From the NCBI GenBank assembly GCA_949316235.1, contig OX438747.1, positions 4,588,501 to 4,652,500 of the forward strand: DNA of 64,000 bases, written 5' to 3'. The notes beneath the pieces were generated by a model, which ran no database searches, had not been told where the DNA came from, and saw only the letters and a program-made list of their open reading frames with translations. This document shows positions 44,660-56,309 of the stretch, piece by piece; positions within the stretch are counted from its first letter, which is position 1; every line of letters begins with the position of its first letter. Source of the DNA: Oegoconia quadripuncta. Its lineage: Eukaryota > Arthropoda > Insecta > Lepidoptera > Autostichidae. The translations under genes and the position numbers were made by a program.

Positions 44660-47045
44660 AGAGTGGAAGAGGATGATAAATTACCTTTACCTTCGTCTGA
44701 AACAATTGACTGTGATAAATTTTATACAGATTTCTTTAATGTTTTGAATAAAGAGTTTGAACAAATCTTTCAAATTAAAAAAGTTAAAAATACAAATAAA
44801 TTTAAATTCAGTAACTGGGCCACGAAAGGGATTCGAATAAGTAGAGATAAGTTGTTTCAGCTCTATGAAGATAGGACAATTAGGCAGAGTGACCTAGGGT
44901 TCTGCGAATTTGTTAAAAATTATTCAAAAATATTTAAAAAAGTTTGTACTGCTGCTAAGTCCAGATACATTAGTAATATTGTAAATATTGCTGATAACAA
45001 GATTAAAGCAGTCTGGAAGGTTATAAATAGGGAAACGTCATGTGTTAAACCACGTGACAATGGATATTCAATTAAAATTAATAATAGACTTATCAATCGC
45101 GATATAGAAGTAGCTCAGCATTTTAAAAATTTTTTTGTAAATATTCCAGTCAAAACTACTGAAATACTAGATTCATCACCAAATCGTGCTAAATCATTGA
45201 TGGTAACTAATGTAAAAAAATGCCACACTATTTTTAAATTTAGGTATGTTGACCCTCTCGAAGTTATAAAGGCTTTCAAAACGCTAAAGTTAAAAAAAGC
45301 TGAAGATGTCTGGGGCATGTCGGTAAAGCTGTTGAGTCATATTGTTACTACGATCGCTCCTTACTTAGCCTTAATTTTCAATGCGAGTATTGATCAAGGT
45401 GTCTTTCCTGAACTGATGAAACATAGTAAGGTTGTACCTCTCTTTAAATCAGGATGTAAAAACGATCTCAATAATTACAGGCCCATCTCCATTCTACCTG
45501 TACTTAGTAAAATTTTTGAGAAACTTATTCTGGGTCAAATACTGTGTCATTTCAATACAAATGGACTACTACATGATAAACAGTTTGGCTTTACTAACGG
45601 TCGCTCGACAACGGATGCTGGTGTAGCTCTAATTAAAAATATTTATAATGCCTGGGAAGATCGCAGCGATGCAATCGGTGTGTTTTGCGATCTTTCAAAG
45701 GCATTCGATTGTGTGGATCACAAAACGCTTTTATTTAAATTAGAACATTATGGGGTGCACGGCAAAGCCCTCGACTTATTAACTTCTTATTTAGAAAATA
45801 GAATTCAAAAAGTTCAAGTAAATCTGGAAAAATCTTCAGGATCTTTTGTGAAAATGGGAGTGCCTCAAGGATCAATTCTGGGTCCTTTTATGTTTTTAGT
45901 TTATATTAACGACTTGCCTTATTTAGTTCGGAACCTGGTTGATATTGTGTTGTTTGCTGATGACACTTCATTTATATTCAAAATAAAGAGAGGGTCGAAT
46001 GATATTGACGATGTAAACGATACTCTTTCACAGGTTTCGAACTGGTTTACTGTGAATAATTTAGTCCATTTAGGACTAAATTAGGACTAAGAAAACCAAA
46101 TGTATTAAGTTTTCCTTACCTAATGTAAGGCAGGGGGAAAACAACCTAAAGTTAAATAGTGAAGCATTGGAATTTGTTGAGAACACTGTTTTTCTTGGCA
46201 TCACTTTGGACTCCACACTACAGTGGGGGTCGCATATTGAGACACTTGCGAGCAGGCTCAGTTCAGCTGCTTATGCTGTTCGTAAGATTAGACAACTTAC
46301 TGACATTAAAACAGCGAGGCTCGTTTATTTTAGCTACTTTCATAGCATTATGTCTTATGGTATACTACTGTGGGGTAGGGCTGCAGATATTCAAACAATA
46401 TTTGTTCTACAAAAAAGAGCAATCAGAGCAATATATAATTTACGCTGCCGTGATTCTCTAAGAGAACTGTTTAAAGAAATAAGTATTTTAACTGTTGCAT
46501 CTCAATATATATATGACAGTATAATGTATGTACGCAAAAATATATGCCTATTTCGTAAACATTCTGATAATCATAATTTGAATACTAGAAACAAAAATAA
46601 AATTGAAATTCCACAATTTAGACTTAGCAAGGTTAGCACATTCCTTTGTGGGACACAGCATACGCTTTTACAATAAAATACCAGAACATGTATTGAGTTT
46701 AACAGAGCAGAAATTTAAACGCCACATTAAAGAAACTCTGTGTAAGAAGGGTTATTACAGGATAGATGATTATTTAGGCGATAAGGAGGTCTGGTGTTAG
46801 CTGGTCGTTATGTTAATTGCTATTGTTTTGTAATATGTAATATTAAAATGTAATATTATTGTAAAGATGGAAACAAATTGAAAAGATGTGTTGTTGCGGA
46901 GTTTCTTGTCGCTTCTTCTCCCTAACCATAACACCTTGCGAAGCGATGTAGTTTAAAAAAAAAATAATAACATGTTGACTTTCAATAAGTGATATTTTTG
47001 TATCCTACATTGAATAAAATATTTTTGATTTTGATTTTGATTTTG
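44660..47045 (+). mobile_element. CR1/jockey-like element, 5'-truncated, ends at assembly gap
   Basis: Inserted in an RTE-like fragment. It covers the linker and RT region of ORF2 and 245 bases of 3' UTR, ending in GATTTTGATTTTGATTTTG, where the N-run starts. A target duplication cannot be checked because the far flank is in the gap. It carries the linker that the 22577-26390 copy lacks. Confidence 0.88.
44663..46800 (+). pseudogene. Non-LTR reverse transcriptase with two lesions
   Basis: Open from 44663 (no ATG; an in-element start is not visible) to a stop at 46082-46084. Linker residues about 1-170, then RT motifs NYRPISILPVLSKIFEKLI, LSKAFDCVDHKTLL, GVPQGSILGPFMFLVYINDL and LFADDTSFIF. 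At the motif D position an 11-base tandem duplication (TTAGGACTAAA twice, 46070-46090) adds a stop. The coding sequence resumes in another frame (VFLGITLDSTLQWG, YGILLWG, NLNTRNKNK), then shifts again near 46636 to finish with YYRIDDYLGDKEVWC at 46800. Both lesions break the protein, so the copy is inactive. Confidence 0.9.
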
Positions 47046-47245
47046 NNNNNNNNNNNNNNNNNNNNNNNNNNNNNNNNNNNNNNNNNNNNNNNNNNNNNNN
47101 NNNNNNNNNNNNNNNNNNNNNNNNNNNNNNNNNNNNNNNNNNNNNNNNNNNNNNNNNNNNNNNNNNNNNNNNNNNNNNNNNNNNNNNNNNNNNNNNNNNN
47201 NNNNNNNNNNNNNNNNNNNNNNNNNNNNNNNNNNNNNNNNNNNNN
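47046..47245. other. Assembly gap (200 N)
   Basis: Exactly 200 N, a round number that suggests a placeholder rather than a measured length. It starts at a simple-repeat retroelement tail and ends 31 bases before an exon. Missing exons or the SINE/RTE continuation could lie inside. Confidence 1.
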
Positions 47246-47276
47246 TTGTAATCTATTGATAATCTTTATATTACAG

Positions 47277-48351
47277 AGATCTCCGGATGAAATATCGTGC
47301 TCAAGCTCACCAGCTGCTCACATGGCGCCGGGCGCATCGTACTCAGGAGGAACTCGTCTGCCGACTACAGCGAGAAAAGGCAGAGCAACTCAAATCCCTC
47401 TCCAGCCAACTCCTGCTCTTCGAATCACGACTCGTCCGCAAGCAGAAAGAAATCACCAACTTGCTCGCTTTGAGAGAAACCATAATTATGAAACAGCAAA
47501 AAGTAATTGAATCTTTACACACCAAACTACTCGACAACGGTATTGACACATCTCAAACGATACCAGATTTTAGAGATATGCTTCAAGATACTCATATTAC
47601 TGGAGACTTCGATTCCCTCAACGATTCGGATTCGGCTGTAATAATGGAAGAAGTCGATTCAGATTGCAGTAATTTTCCTCACATACCAAGGTTCAGATCC
47701 ACAAACCCCGATAGCGTGACCATAGTCCGATCCATTTCAGATGCTATTGATCCAAATTTAAAGTACAATGTTGCTAGACGACCCAACGGCTTTCTGCGAA
47801 GGCCAGAGATCTTAGAAACAGTATACAGCGTAGAAGAAGAAGCTGATGGCGATTCCACTAAAGGTTTGAGTGCGCAGAGCAGTACGGAAAAGGAATTAAA
47901 AGATGCCAACAGAACTGATGAGGAGAAATATAAAGAAACAAATCTTTTGGCTCAAAGAAGAGATAATTTCAGAATGAGAAGCGTCGTGCTGACAGCAGAA
48001 GTCAAGAGTATTGACGGCGAGAAAGATCTCAAGCCGAAAAGTAAGGAAGTGTGGTCGTATAGTTATGTGCCAAAAAGGATGATGCCAGCCAATGACTCGG
48101 ATGAGGAAGTCACTTCAAACGCTGAAAGCGACGAAGGAGAGCAAGAACAAAAGTCAAACCCTGTAGTGACATACAACCGAGTGATGTCTAACCACAGGAA
48201 TGTGACTAAACCTAAAGACGTTAAATATAAAAGGATAAATAAGGCCAAGTCGAAAAGTTTGGAAGAATTGAGAGGCCGGCTAAAGAATTGGGTTGAGAAG
48301 GGCAATAAGTTATCGAACATACCACTGGAGCACGCTCAGAGTTATGCCTGA
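47277..48351 (+). CDS. Terminal coding exon of a coiled-coil protein (unrecognised)
   Basis: The exon follows TTTATATTACAG and is entered in phase 2, matching the donor at 6385. With that exon the product is 362 residues (1089 coding bases including the stop at 48349-48351). Residues about 20-90 are a Leu/Glu/Lys/Gln-rich heptad region (RLQREKAEQLKSLSSQLL, QKEITNLLALRETIIMKQQK), predicted coiled coil. Next come an acidic segment (about 114-134), a region with VYSVEEEADGD, a second acidic serine-rich stretch (about 272-296), and a basic C-terminus (KSKSLEELRGRLKNWVEKG). There is no signal peptide or membrane segment, so it is probably cytoplasmic or cytoskeletal. Codon use and composition are clearly protein-like, unlike the surrounding DNA. 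The internal ATG at 47287 is not needed as a start. I do not recognise the family. Confidence 0.9.
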
Positions 48352-49704
48352 ACAACATAGGCGAAGTTCCTTTAATTAAGTTTACATGTGAAATGAGTAG
48401 GGAACGTAACGATGATGAAAGTTTAAAGATGGAGTCAAACAGGAGTTTTAATTGTTTAAAAATTTCAACTCTCTGTAGGATACTTTATTATGTAATTCAA
48501 AAACTTTATCTTTGAATATAAAATCATCACAATTAAAAAAAATCTTATTAAATTAGTTAGTAACTAACAGCTTTACACAATTGAGGCAAATGTTTACTGA
48601 TACCCTATTCTTGATACTTGTTCTATTGTAAATATAGTTATTTCTATACGTATTGTTGCTAATGCGCAACTTGGTAGTAAGTAGGACAGATTTTACAAAT
48701 TATTTTTCACAGTTTTCAACTGATTAGGTACTATCCTTGGCCTAACTAAATGTTGGTTGTATGTTGAGAGTTTTTAATATATTACAGGTCTACATAATAT
48801 TTACATGTAATTGTGATTAGTATAGTTACATATTGCTTGGAATATCTATTACTTTCAAATACCTAATTATTAATAGTTAAATGTTAATAGATTGATAAAA
48901 ACATTATATAGTAATTACATGTTTTCTATTCAAATCTCAAGCAATCTTATTGTAACAATGTTTCACTGCACTTAATTGTCAAAGCGTTGACACATTAAAA
49001 ATTAACCCTGTTGTACGCCATTTTGAATGAATGGAAAACTGTGAAACAGCTTTAAATGAAACTAATTCTTGTGCACGACTGATTTTGAGTATTTCATTTA
49101 CATTTAGAATAAGAATTTAATATGGAAAAATTGTTGTCGCTTCGTTGTGAATTTAGGAATCATGTTATTTGTGACGTCACAAAATGACGTAACCTTCTTT
49201 CTTTCGGCAATACGTAGTTGTGAAATGTTGTAAGTCAGATGTTTTAAAATGTTACGCTAAATGTTGTATGAGAAGATATTTTATTATAATAACTCATGTC
49301 TTGGTGCCAATTATTAAAGTAATATTTTTCCCAATTATATTAAATTAAGTAGTTCGATACATATAAATGTACCTTCTTTAAAATTGATTGTAAAGTAATG
49401 CAGTTTATTTCCAAATTAACCTTTCAGAATTAATTTTAATGGTAAATTTAGCAGAGCCCCAAACATATATGTATTTTCCTGTCTGAAAGCCTGGCTTATA
49501 AATGTTTTGCTAATTATACATAAATAATAGATACTTATTTCATTGTTAACAACAGTCAAACATTGATCTAGAATTGAAAATAAATATTGAAATTATGATT
49601 TCAAATTAACTAGTTTCATTTATTAAATTTCCTTTTACCGGTTTATCAGTCTCACTTTGTTATATAACATTCAATCAGCCGCCCAAGTATAAGTAAATAA
49701 TAAA
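48352..49704 (+). other. Probable 3' UTR of the coiled-coil gene
   Basis: AT-rich, free of the repeats that crowd the intron. AATAAA occurs at 49579-49584 and 49699-49704, giving a 3' UTR of about 1.25-1.4 kb if used. Nearer variant signals may also serve. Confidence 0.5.
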
Positions 49705-51856
49705 ATGATGTTATTTCGTACGATAAACTTTACATTGATTTTAAAATAATTTTAAATTTTAGGTTATACTTTGATATGACCGAGTGGTCTGTACTTGCTA
49801 TTTTGAATTAAAAAAAGGACGAAAGAGCCAATGAACTCGTGAATTTTGTGCCTAATGTAACACTGCTGCTCTTACTAAATAAGTACAGTATAAAGTAAGT
49901 ATTCATTTATGTCAAAATTAAGGTTATCCTATGAATTTGACAGTAAAACACCCACGAAGAAAGCAGCCTCCAACCGCATAACGCGTTTCACACAAAGGCT
50001 ATTACGGCCGACTGTAAACGGGTATAAATTATAAACATAAGTTTTTATAGACCCTCAAGGTTTTAATATCGGCCTCCATAAGTTACTACGGTGCATTTAT
50101 GGACTAAGCTGAACCTTGCCACAGTATACTCGTGATATAATATAAAAGTTTAACTCACAAGTGATTAGAGTCTCACCAAGTATGTTTGTTCAGGGCTTGT
50201 AAGCGATTCCAATATACAGATACCAAAGAGGTTAATTTTCCATTGGGTTGCCGACATACCAGTACTTAAAAATACCGATACTTCTTAGGTATCTACCGGT
50301 AATAATTACGGTAGGATATCCTAGACAGTGTGTGTAGCTACTTGTAAACAAAAGAAAATATAAATATTTTGTATTTCTTTGCTTGTAACTTAACAGGTGA
50401 ATATTTTTTGATATTATCACAACACTGATGAATGAATTATTTTGTTATTAGACTTGTGTATTTCTGGAAAATGTACAAATTACAGCTACACTGAGTACAA
50501 ATATAATTTTGTGGGTTTGGTGGTTTGTAACTGCGCGGCGCCTATAAGTATAGGTCTAAGACCTGTGTAATACCGGTATAAAAATCAGTTAGAATTACCA
50601 GAATAAAAGGTAACCGGTACTAAAGAGGTTCCGGTACCGAGTCAAGGTCAATGGTATCGGTTTCTGAAAATACCTTCAAGCCCCCGCCTAATATAATATT
50701 AAAGGTGTTAGCGGTAGATAGGATGTTAACATTTTTATGATTTGTCATATTATTGATTTAAAGACCACTTACTGCATTATTGCGACGGCCATAGTATTTT
50801 ATGAAGCTTCTACGTTTATGATTGTCTTTTTTATTGTAAAGATATATAATGTCGCTGAGTTTTTTATAGATCTCAACCTTAATGCTTCACTCAACAAAAA
50901 GGCGGCACGTAATATGAGCTCTATAAGAGGTGTATACCTCATGTACTACTTAACGTTTATATTTTTCGAAATGTAAGACAATTCTAATATACTTTATTAA
51001 AGCAGCTACCTCTCTTTATAGAGGGTACGAGCCATAATACATTAGCGCGATTTGGTGGACTTCCTTGTAGGTCACCAACTTGGTTTAAGCAGGGAAAAAT
51101 TCGTACGAAAATGCCACTAGTGGTGACGTATTCAAACGACTGACCGCACCAGACCTTGCTTAACATCGCTAATCGAAAACGAATAGCTAATGTGATGTGA
51201 TGTGAGATGTGTTTTGAAAAATAGTATTGTGATTAATTATAGCGACTTTAATAGACATTTTTTATTTATTTAAACCTACCTCTATGCTGAAGTGTTTTAC
51301 ATTAGAATTGATTTAGTAATTTCGTAATTTTGAACTTTAAAATAAGTATATTTATGGAAACAGCTGTTTTGAAAATGTTTATATTTATTCATACAAAACA
51401 TTTACCTATAAAGTGGGTACTAAATATTTAGATTTCGATCCCAGTTTTGCTAAAAAACTTAAAAAAGCAGAAGTGAGAAATACTTGATAGTTTTGTATTC
51501 TATCGTTACAATCGAATTTATTGTATAGAAATAGATATAGATGTATATTGATGCGCGCGATGAACATAATGATGTTTGCCAACAGTTTACCACAGGGCAA
51601 CCAACTAGGCCCAACTTTATTTCGCTCATAAATAAAGTGGCTCTGATGCGGTTAAGGAACGGAAGAGTGATGGTCAAACGGGCTGAGTGAATTATGTTTG
51701 GTTTTTACTATGAACGTCGACTAAACCAAATAGAACATCCTATAGAGGAGAACCACCACTGCTATTTGCCTTGTGATATGCCTTAGCTTGAAACGTGTTC
51801 CAAAAATAAAAGTTACTATAGAGCAGAATTTGTAATAATGTTTTTGTTGTAATTTA
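49705..51856. other. Intergenic stretch with one candidate DNA element
   Basis: 50188-50690 begins CAGGGCTTGTAAGCGATTCC and ends TACCTTCAAGCCC with ACCGGTA-rich words between them, possibly a decayed hAT-like element; no target duplication is seen. The remainder shows no gene. Confidence 0.4.
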
Positions 51857-52036
51857 AAGTGTAAATTTAAGTGCGTAACGAAGCTTTTGGGTTCCCACAA
51901 GAAGCCGACAAAATCTTTTGTAAAGCATTCTGCCACTTTACTGAAGAATGACTTGACCGTGACTAGACTCTGTATACGCCAAGTATACGACGAATTACTT
52001 GTTTTGACTGAGACTGATTAATACATTTAAGAAATA
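51857..52036 (+). repeat. Dispersed repeat Q, copy 1
   Basis: Matches 58763-58941 at more than 90% by eye. Landmarks: GGGTTCCCACAAGAAGCCG, TTTTGTAAAGCATTCTGCC, GACTTGACCGTGACTAGAC, GTATACGCCAAGTATACGAC, TTGTTTTGACTGAGACTGA. It contains the inverted pair GTATAC...GTATAC. Confidence 0.85.
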
Positions 52037-52422
52037 AGACATGACTGTATGGGCATAGATCCCTTTGCCTTCTCGAAAGGAGTGAATAAAACGAAAAAAG
52101 AAATGCCATGTCGATATCGTCCTTTTTTGTGCTCTTGGTTAAAAGATAGACTAGTTTAAATTTAACGTATGCAAACCGAATCGGCACCATTGTCGTGTTG
52201 TTCCCTCACGTAACGAAGTTCCCGTGGGTTGTCGTAAAAGGCGACTAAGATATTTTACACCAGAAAACATTTATAGACTTGCCCGTTTCAAAGGTGATGT
52301 TGTTTCAAGCATTAAAGAGAGCAAACTTTCCTTCAAGTTACAACTTTTTTGCTATTTTCATTTCGCAACGCCGTATTGTTTATTAGACAGTTATTCATCA
52401 TACTGTTAATATTGGGTCTTTA

Positions 52423-52821
52423 CCTATGAAATTGGAGTTTTTTTTCTTCGTTAATCATATGTACCAATTCCTGCGATTTTCAAAGCTATATCCAAATTTG
52501 TTTTTATTTGGAAAATGGAATATTATTTCAAGGTTTCACATGAAATATTTTTTAATTTCTGGGCTAAATAACATAATAAAAAAAAATTTAACAGAGCTCT
52601 TTTCATGTGCTTCCCATAATCATTTCTTAGATTCGTTGAAACTTTTATAAAGTGGTTACTTTTAAAACTTAACGCTGCCTATACTTAACTTAATGTTATC
52701 CGAAAATACACACAAAGTTTAGACAAATTTGGATTTGCCGTTCCCAAAAAAAAATCAAAAATGTTTGTATGGAGACAACAGTCTTAATGAAATTCTTCAT
52801 ACAAAACGGCAATTTCATAGG
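52423..52821. mobile_element. 400-bp inverted-repeat element, copy 2
   Basis: CCTATGAAATTGGAGTTTT to AAAACGGCAATTTCATAGG, TTA on both sides. Collinear with 9007-9406 with few differences. Confidence 0.8.
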
Positions 52822-53590
52822 TTACCTAATATAAGAGAAACTGGAATGTCTCATTTACTGAGAAAATATTGTGTGAAATCGTGCAAAACGGAGTCACACC
52901 ACTGGACTCACTCGTATAATAATATTAGAACCTGCCTCCATATTAGAATGCTGTCTGTCCTTTTATAAAATATAAGTATCTCATCCATACAAAATAAATG
53001 AAAAAAAATATTTAAATTAGTTCTTAAAAATGGAAAAGTTTCAAAGCCCTGTAGGCAGCTCAGCCTTCGAGCCCGTAAAATGTGCGTATTGCTCGTATCT
53101 CCATGATCGTCGTAACGTACGACCAATTTCAAACGGTCCTAAAACTCACACAAAAGCACATTTGGGAACCTTTTTTCTGAAACAATTTGTCGAATTGAAT
53201 TAAAAGTTGCACAGTCAGATGTTCGCACCGACGGTATTCCGAGGACTCAGACAATGGCAGTGAAGGTGTTAGTATCTCGTAGCTACACGTATATATTCGT
53301 TACCATCCATTTGCGAGCGTCTATTGGCACTCAGGGGCGAATTGAAAGCAATTTTATCACGAACAATGGAATTAAAATGTTGTGCAATTTGTTCTCCTTG
53401 TTTACTTTCCTTATTTAATTCTCTTGGATCTCATTTTTTAATTACAATCGTCATAAGTAATTATGTAGAGTTTTGTGAAAATGGTAGCGATGCTCAATTC
53501 ACAACAATTGACTATAGCAGTCCACTGTAGGATATGTCTCTCCCACGGTGGGATGTGCATCACTTTCCATAGGATTTGTCCTAATCAGGC
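52822..53590. other. Unassigned stretch
   Basis: No gene, SINE or retroelement recognised on either strand. Confidence 0.45.
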
Positions 53591-53920
53591 GATTAATAAA
53601 CCGTTCTCAAGATTGAGAACCGTCTTGTGATCAGTCTCAAGTAAACGTATTGATTAATAAACTCAACTTGCGACCTGAAAAGCACGTGCATACTCAAGCA
53701 GTACTCACTTGAGAGGTGCGCCGAGTTTCACGTATTAACAAACGAAACTCAAGACTATCATTCATTCGCCGCTGAGGCGAATACTTAGGAGTTCATTTCA
53801 GCTGAGTAGACCTCAAGATTAGCTTATAAATTAGCACGGAGCTTGAGATAGCGTTATCTTCTTAAGACGCATCTCGGGTGATACAGCCTCAAGGCTTGTA
53901 TTGAGATTGGTTTATTAATA
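53591..53920. mobile_element. Inverted-repeat element rich in CTCAAG/CTTGAG
   Basis: GATTAATAAACCGTTCTCAA at the left and TTGAGATTGGTTTATTAATA at the right are inverse at 17 of 20 positions. Inside, CTCAAG and CTTGAG words recur about ten times. Matching ends occur at 21742-21775 and 29618-29655. No ORF. Confidence 0.65.
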
Positions 53921-54090
53921 CGTCCCTATGTGTGTGTCACGTACATTAGCCGGCCGCATGACGTCCCTTACGTATTTCACCTGAAGGACAATGATATCGA
54001 TAGGATATCATTTATGGTACATATCTGTGGCTCATTCAACGCATGGAGCGACAATAAATTGATGACAACCAAGCCTAAGTGGGGAGAACT

Positions 54091-54422
54091 ATGCTCGGAG
54101 CCTGCCTGCGGGATCGAATTAGAAATGGATTGATCCGCAGGAGAAACAAGGTGACTGATATAGCCCGAAGAATTGCCAAACTTAAGTGGTAGTGGGCGGG
54201 GCATGTTGCTCGTAGGAGCGACTGCCGTTGGGGTGGAAATGTTCTCGAAAGGCGACCACGCACCGGAAGACGCAGGGTGGACAGGCCCCCCACGAGCTGG
54301 ACCGACGATTTGGAAAAATGGATGGCCGCTGGATGCGGGCAGCGCAGGACCGATCGTTGTGGAGATCTTTGGGGGAGGCCTTTGTCCAGCAGTGGACGTC
54401 TTCGGATGATATGATGAAGAAC
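54091..54422 (+). mobile_element. RTE-like element 3' end (RT C-terminus)
   Basis: The frame from 54091 reads MLGACLRDRIRNGLIRRR, VTDIARRIAKLKW, a TAG, WAGHVARRSDCRWG, TGRRRVDRPPTSW, DDLEKWMAAG, then PLSSSGRLRMI and a stop, ending in GATGATATGATGAAG. This is the C-terminal pattern of RTE-type ORFs (WAGHVARR...W). One nonsense codon and the missing catalytic domain make it inactive. Confidence 0.8.
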
Positions 54423-54435
54423 AAAAGTCGAATAC

Positions 54436-54616
54436 TTTTTTTTTTGCACAACGGGTTGGTACTTAACCTCAATCACACCTGATGTTAACTGAAGTGAGGT
54501 CGAAGGTGGAAGCGTACTGACCCGGAAATGCCAACACATTTGGGGGACTGGCTACCTTATCTCTGACAACCGGAACACAACAATGCTAGTAACATTGCTG
54601 CTTGGCGGCAGATTTA
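54436..54616 (-). mobile_element. SINE-B copy, 5'-truncated
   Basis: T-run, GCACAACGGGTTGGTAC, ACACCTGATGTTAACTGAAG, CTTGGCGGCAGATTTA. It directly follows the RTE tail. Confidence 0.88.
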
Positions 54617-55221
54617 AAACTGTACGGTTTATAATCGTTCGATCAATGTTCAATCGATGGCTATTTGTTTGGTGTTTGGCACTGATCGACATTATTCAAC
54701 CTGCCGACCTACATCGATCGAGCAGGTGTAACACCCTAGGAGTGTCATTATTACCTCGGTTACATTACCCATATCTCCAACGAAATTGAAAATGTTATTC
54801 CAATACAAGAATAAGATTGTGACATCAATACGGCGAGGCTCGTGAAAAGATGATAGATGGGCCAATCGAGGGTTTAGCCAAATTAAAAGGTATTTTGGTC
54901 GTAGTGACAGGGGACTAGGGGGACCTTTATAAACTATGGAATGGTAATATTTAAATTTTTAACAATTAAGTTAAAAAATAAGGGAGTATTAACACCCGTA
55001 CTTTAAAATTACTTTAAATTACATGTAATGTGACAGATTATTTCACAGTAATAAATTACATAAATATCCGAGCGCACGGAAGTATTCTTTTCTGTTGTGC
55101 AATACCTAATTGTATTGTATTTGTATCCAATCCCAAAGTAATGCTCATAAGCCCAGTCGAAATTTTACAAAATTTAGACTGGGGGTGATAACAAACATGA
55201 TTACATACCCTTCTTTTGGCC
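54617..55221. other. Unassigned stretch
   Basis: Nothing recognised apart from ATTGTATTGTATTTGTATC near 55110, which may be a retroelement tail. Confidence 0.4.
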
Positions 55222-55478
55222 TTTTTTTTTCTTTATGCACAACGGGTCAGCACTTGTGATGTTAAGTGAAGATGAGGCGGAAGGTGGAAGCGTACTGACC
55301 TGAAAACCCAAATATTTGGGGAACTGACTATCTTATCTCTGATAACCGGAACACAACAATGCTTTTTAATATGGTGGTGGCTAGTTAAAATGCCCTACCA
55401 CCAACCAAATCGAGTACTAAACATGTACCCCGCTGGGGATCGAACCCTATGTTGTTTACATTGAGCCACGGAGGCGGA
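55222..55478 (-). mobile_element. SINE-B copy with internal deletions
   Basis: T-run to GAGCCACGGAGGCGG. Bases between AATGCTTTTTAATATGG and the head are shortened, and part of the B-box region (CGAACC) is lost. Confidence 0.85.
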
Positions 55479-55920
55479 AGTGCCGTAGTGGAATGAAAAC
55501 TAGAATTAACCCCATTTACTTAACGAGGAACTCTAAGGAACCAGCTAAACTAAGATTGGATAAATTAAGATTTCTGTTTAAATACGGAATAAACCAAAAA
55601 AATCACTCAGACTTGCACTCGAGAAGCTTTGATGGGGTTTATTTTCTAAAATTAAGGATTATAAAAACGTGGCCGTTTTTTATCAATAATTTTCATTTTG
55701 TCGAAAATAACCGTATTTAGATATTATTAGGTTTAAGCCAAGGTTTTTCGAGTACAGATCAGAGCAATATTTTTGATTTATGCTGTCTAAGTATTTAAAA
55801 AGACATCTTAATTTATCCAAATGGCGCTACCGGACGGATCAAGCCCTTTTAAGGAATTCTTACACTTAAGAAATGTTTCAATATTCTTACGTCAGTCTTA
55901 CAAAACGTTTGACGGCTAAA

Positions 55921-56074
55921 CACCACCACCATCTTATATAAGTCTGCCGCCAAACAGCAATGTTAATAGCTTTGTTGTGTTCCGGTTATCAGATATAAGA
56001 TAGTCAGTCGCACAAATAAGATGGGGTTTCCCGGTCAGTACGCTTCCACCTTGGGTCTCATTTTCACTTAACAT
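55921..56074 (+). mobile_element. SINE-B internal fragment
   Basis: CACCACCATCTTATATAAG to TTTTCACTTAACATTA; both ends missing. Confidence 0.8.
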
Positions 56075-56309
56075 TATATTGCATAAATTGCATTAAACAA
56101 AACGCTTCTAACAATCTGTCACTTTCATATCGTTGACATTAAATTCGATGGAAGAATTTAAGAAGTGAGTAGTCGAACAGTCACATAAATCCTTTTATTT
56201 TATTTTTATGCAAGACGGGTTCGTTTGTTCGTACTCGTTCCTACTAAATAAGGAACTCTGATAAGTTTCTTTATATAAAAGTTTCAGGCTCTGGCAAGTT
56301 TTTAGCTTA

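Larger units (their letters stand above)
6386..47276 (+). other. Very large intron (about 40.9 kb) of the coiled-coil protein gene
   Basis: Donor GTGAGT at 6386 and acceptor TTTATATTACAG ending at 47276 are the inferred ends. The interior is almost wholly SINEs, non-LTR fragments, small DNA elements and unassigned AT-rich DNA, plus a 200-base gap. No other exon with convincing splice sites and coding pattern was found, but short exons would be easy to miss. Confidence 0.55.

Noticed and set aside
46989..47510. ORF running through the N gap
   Set aside because: It is open only because N is read as unknown residues; the right half is the wrong frame of the real exon.
47287..48351. ATG at 47287 as the true protein start
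   Set aside because: An acceptor lies 10 bases upstream and the phase fits the start-codon exon at 6330-6385, so it is an internal Met.
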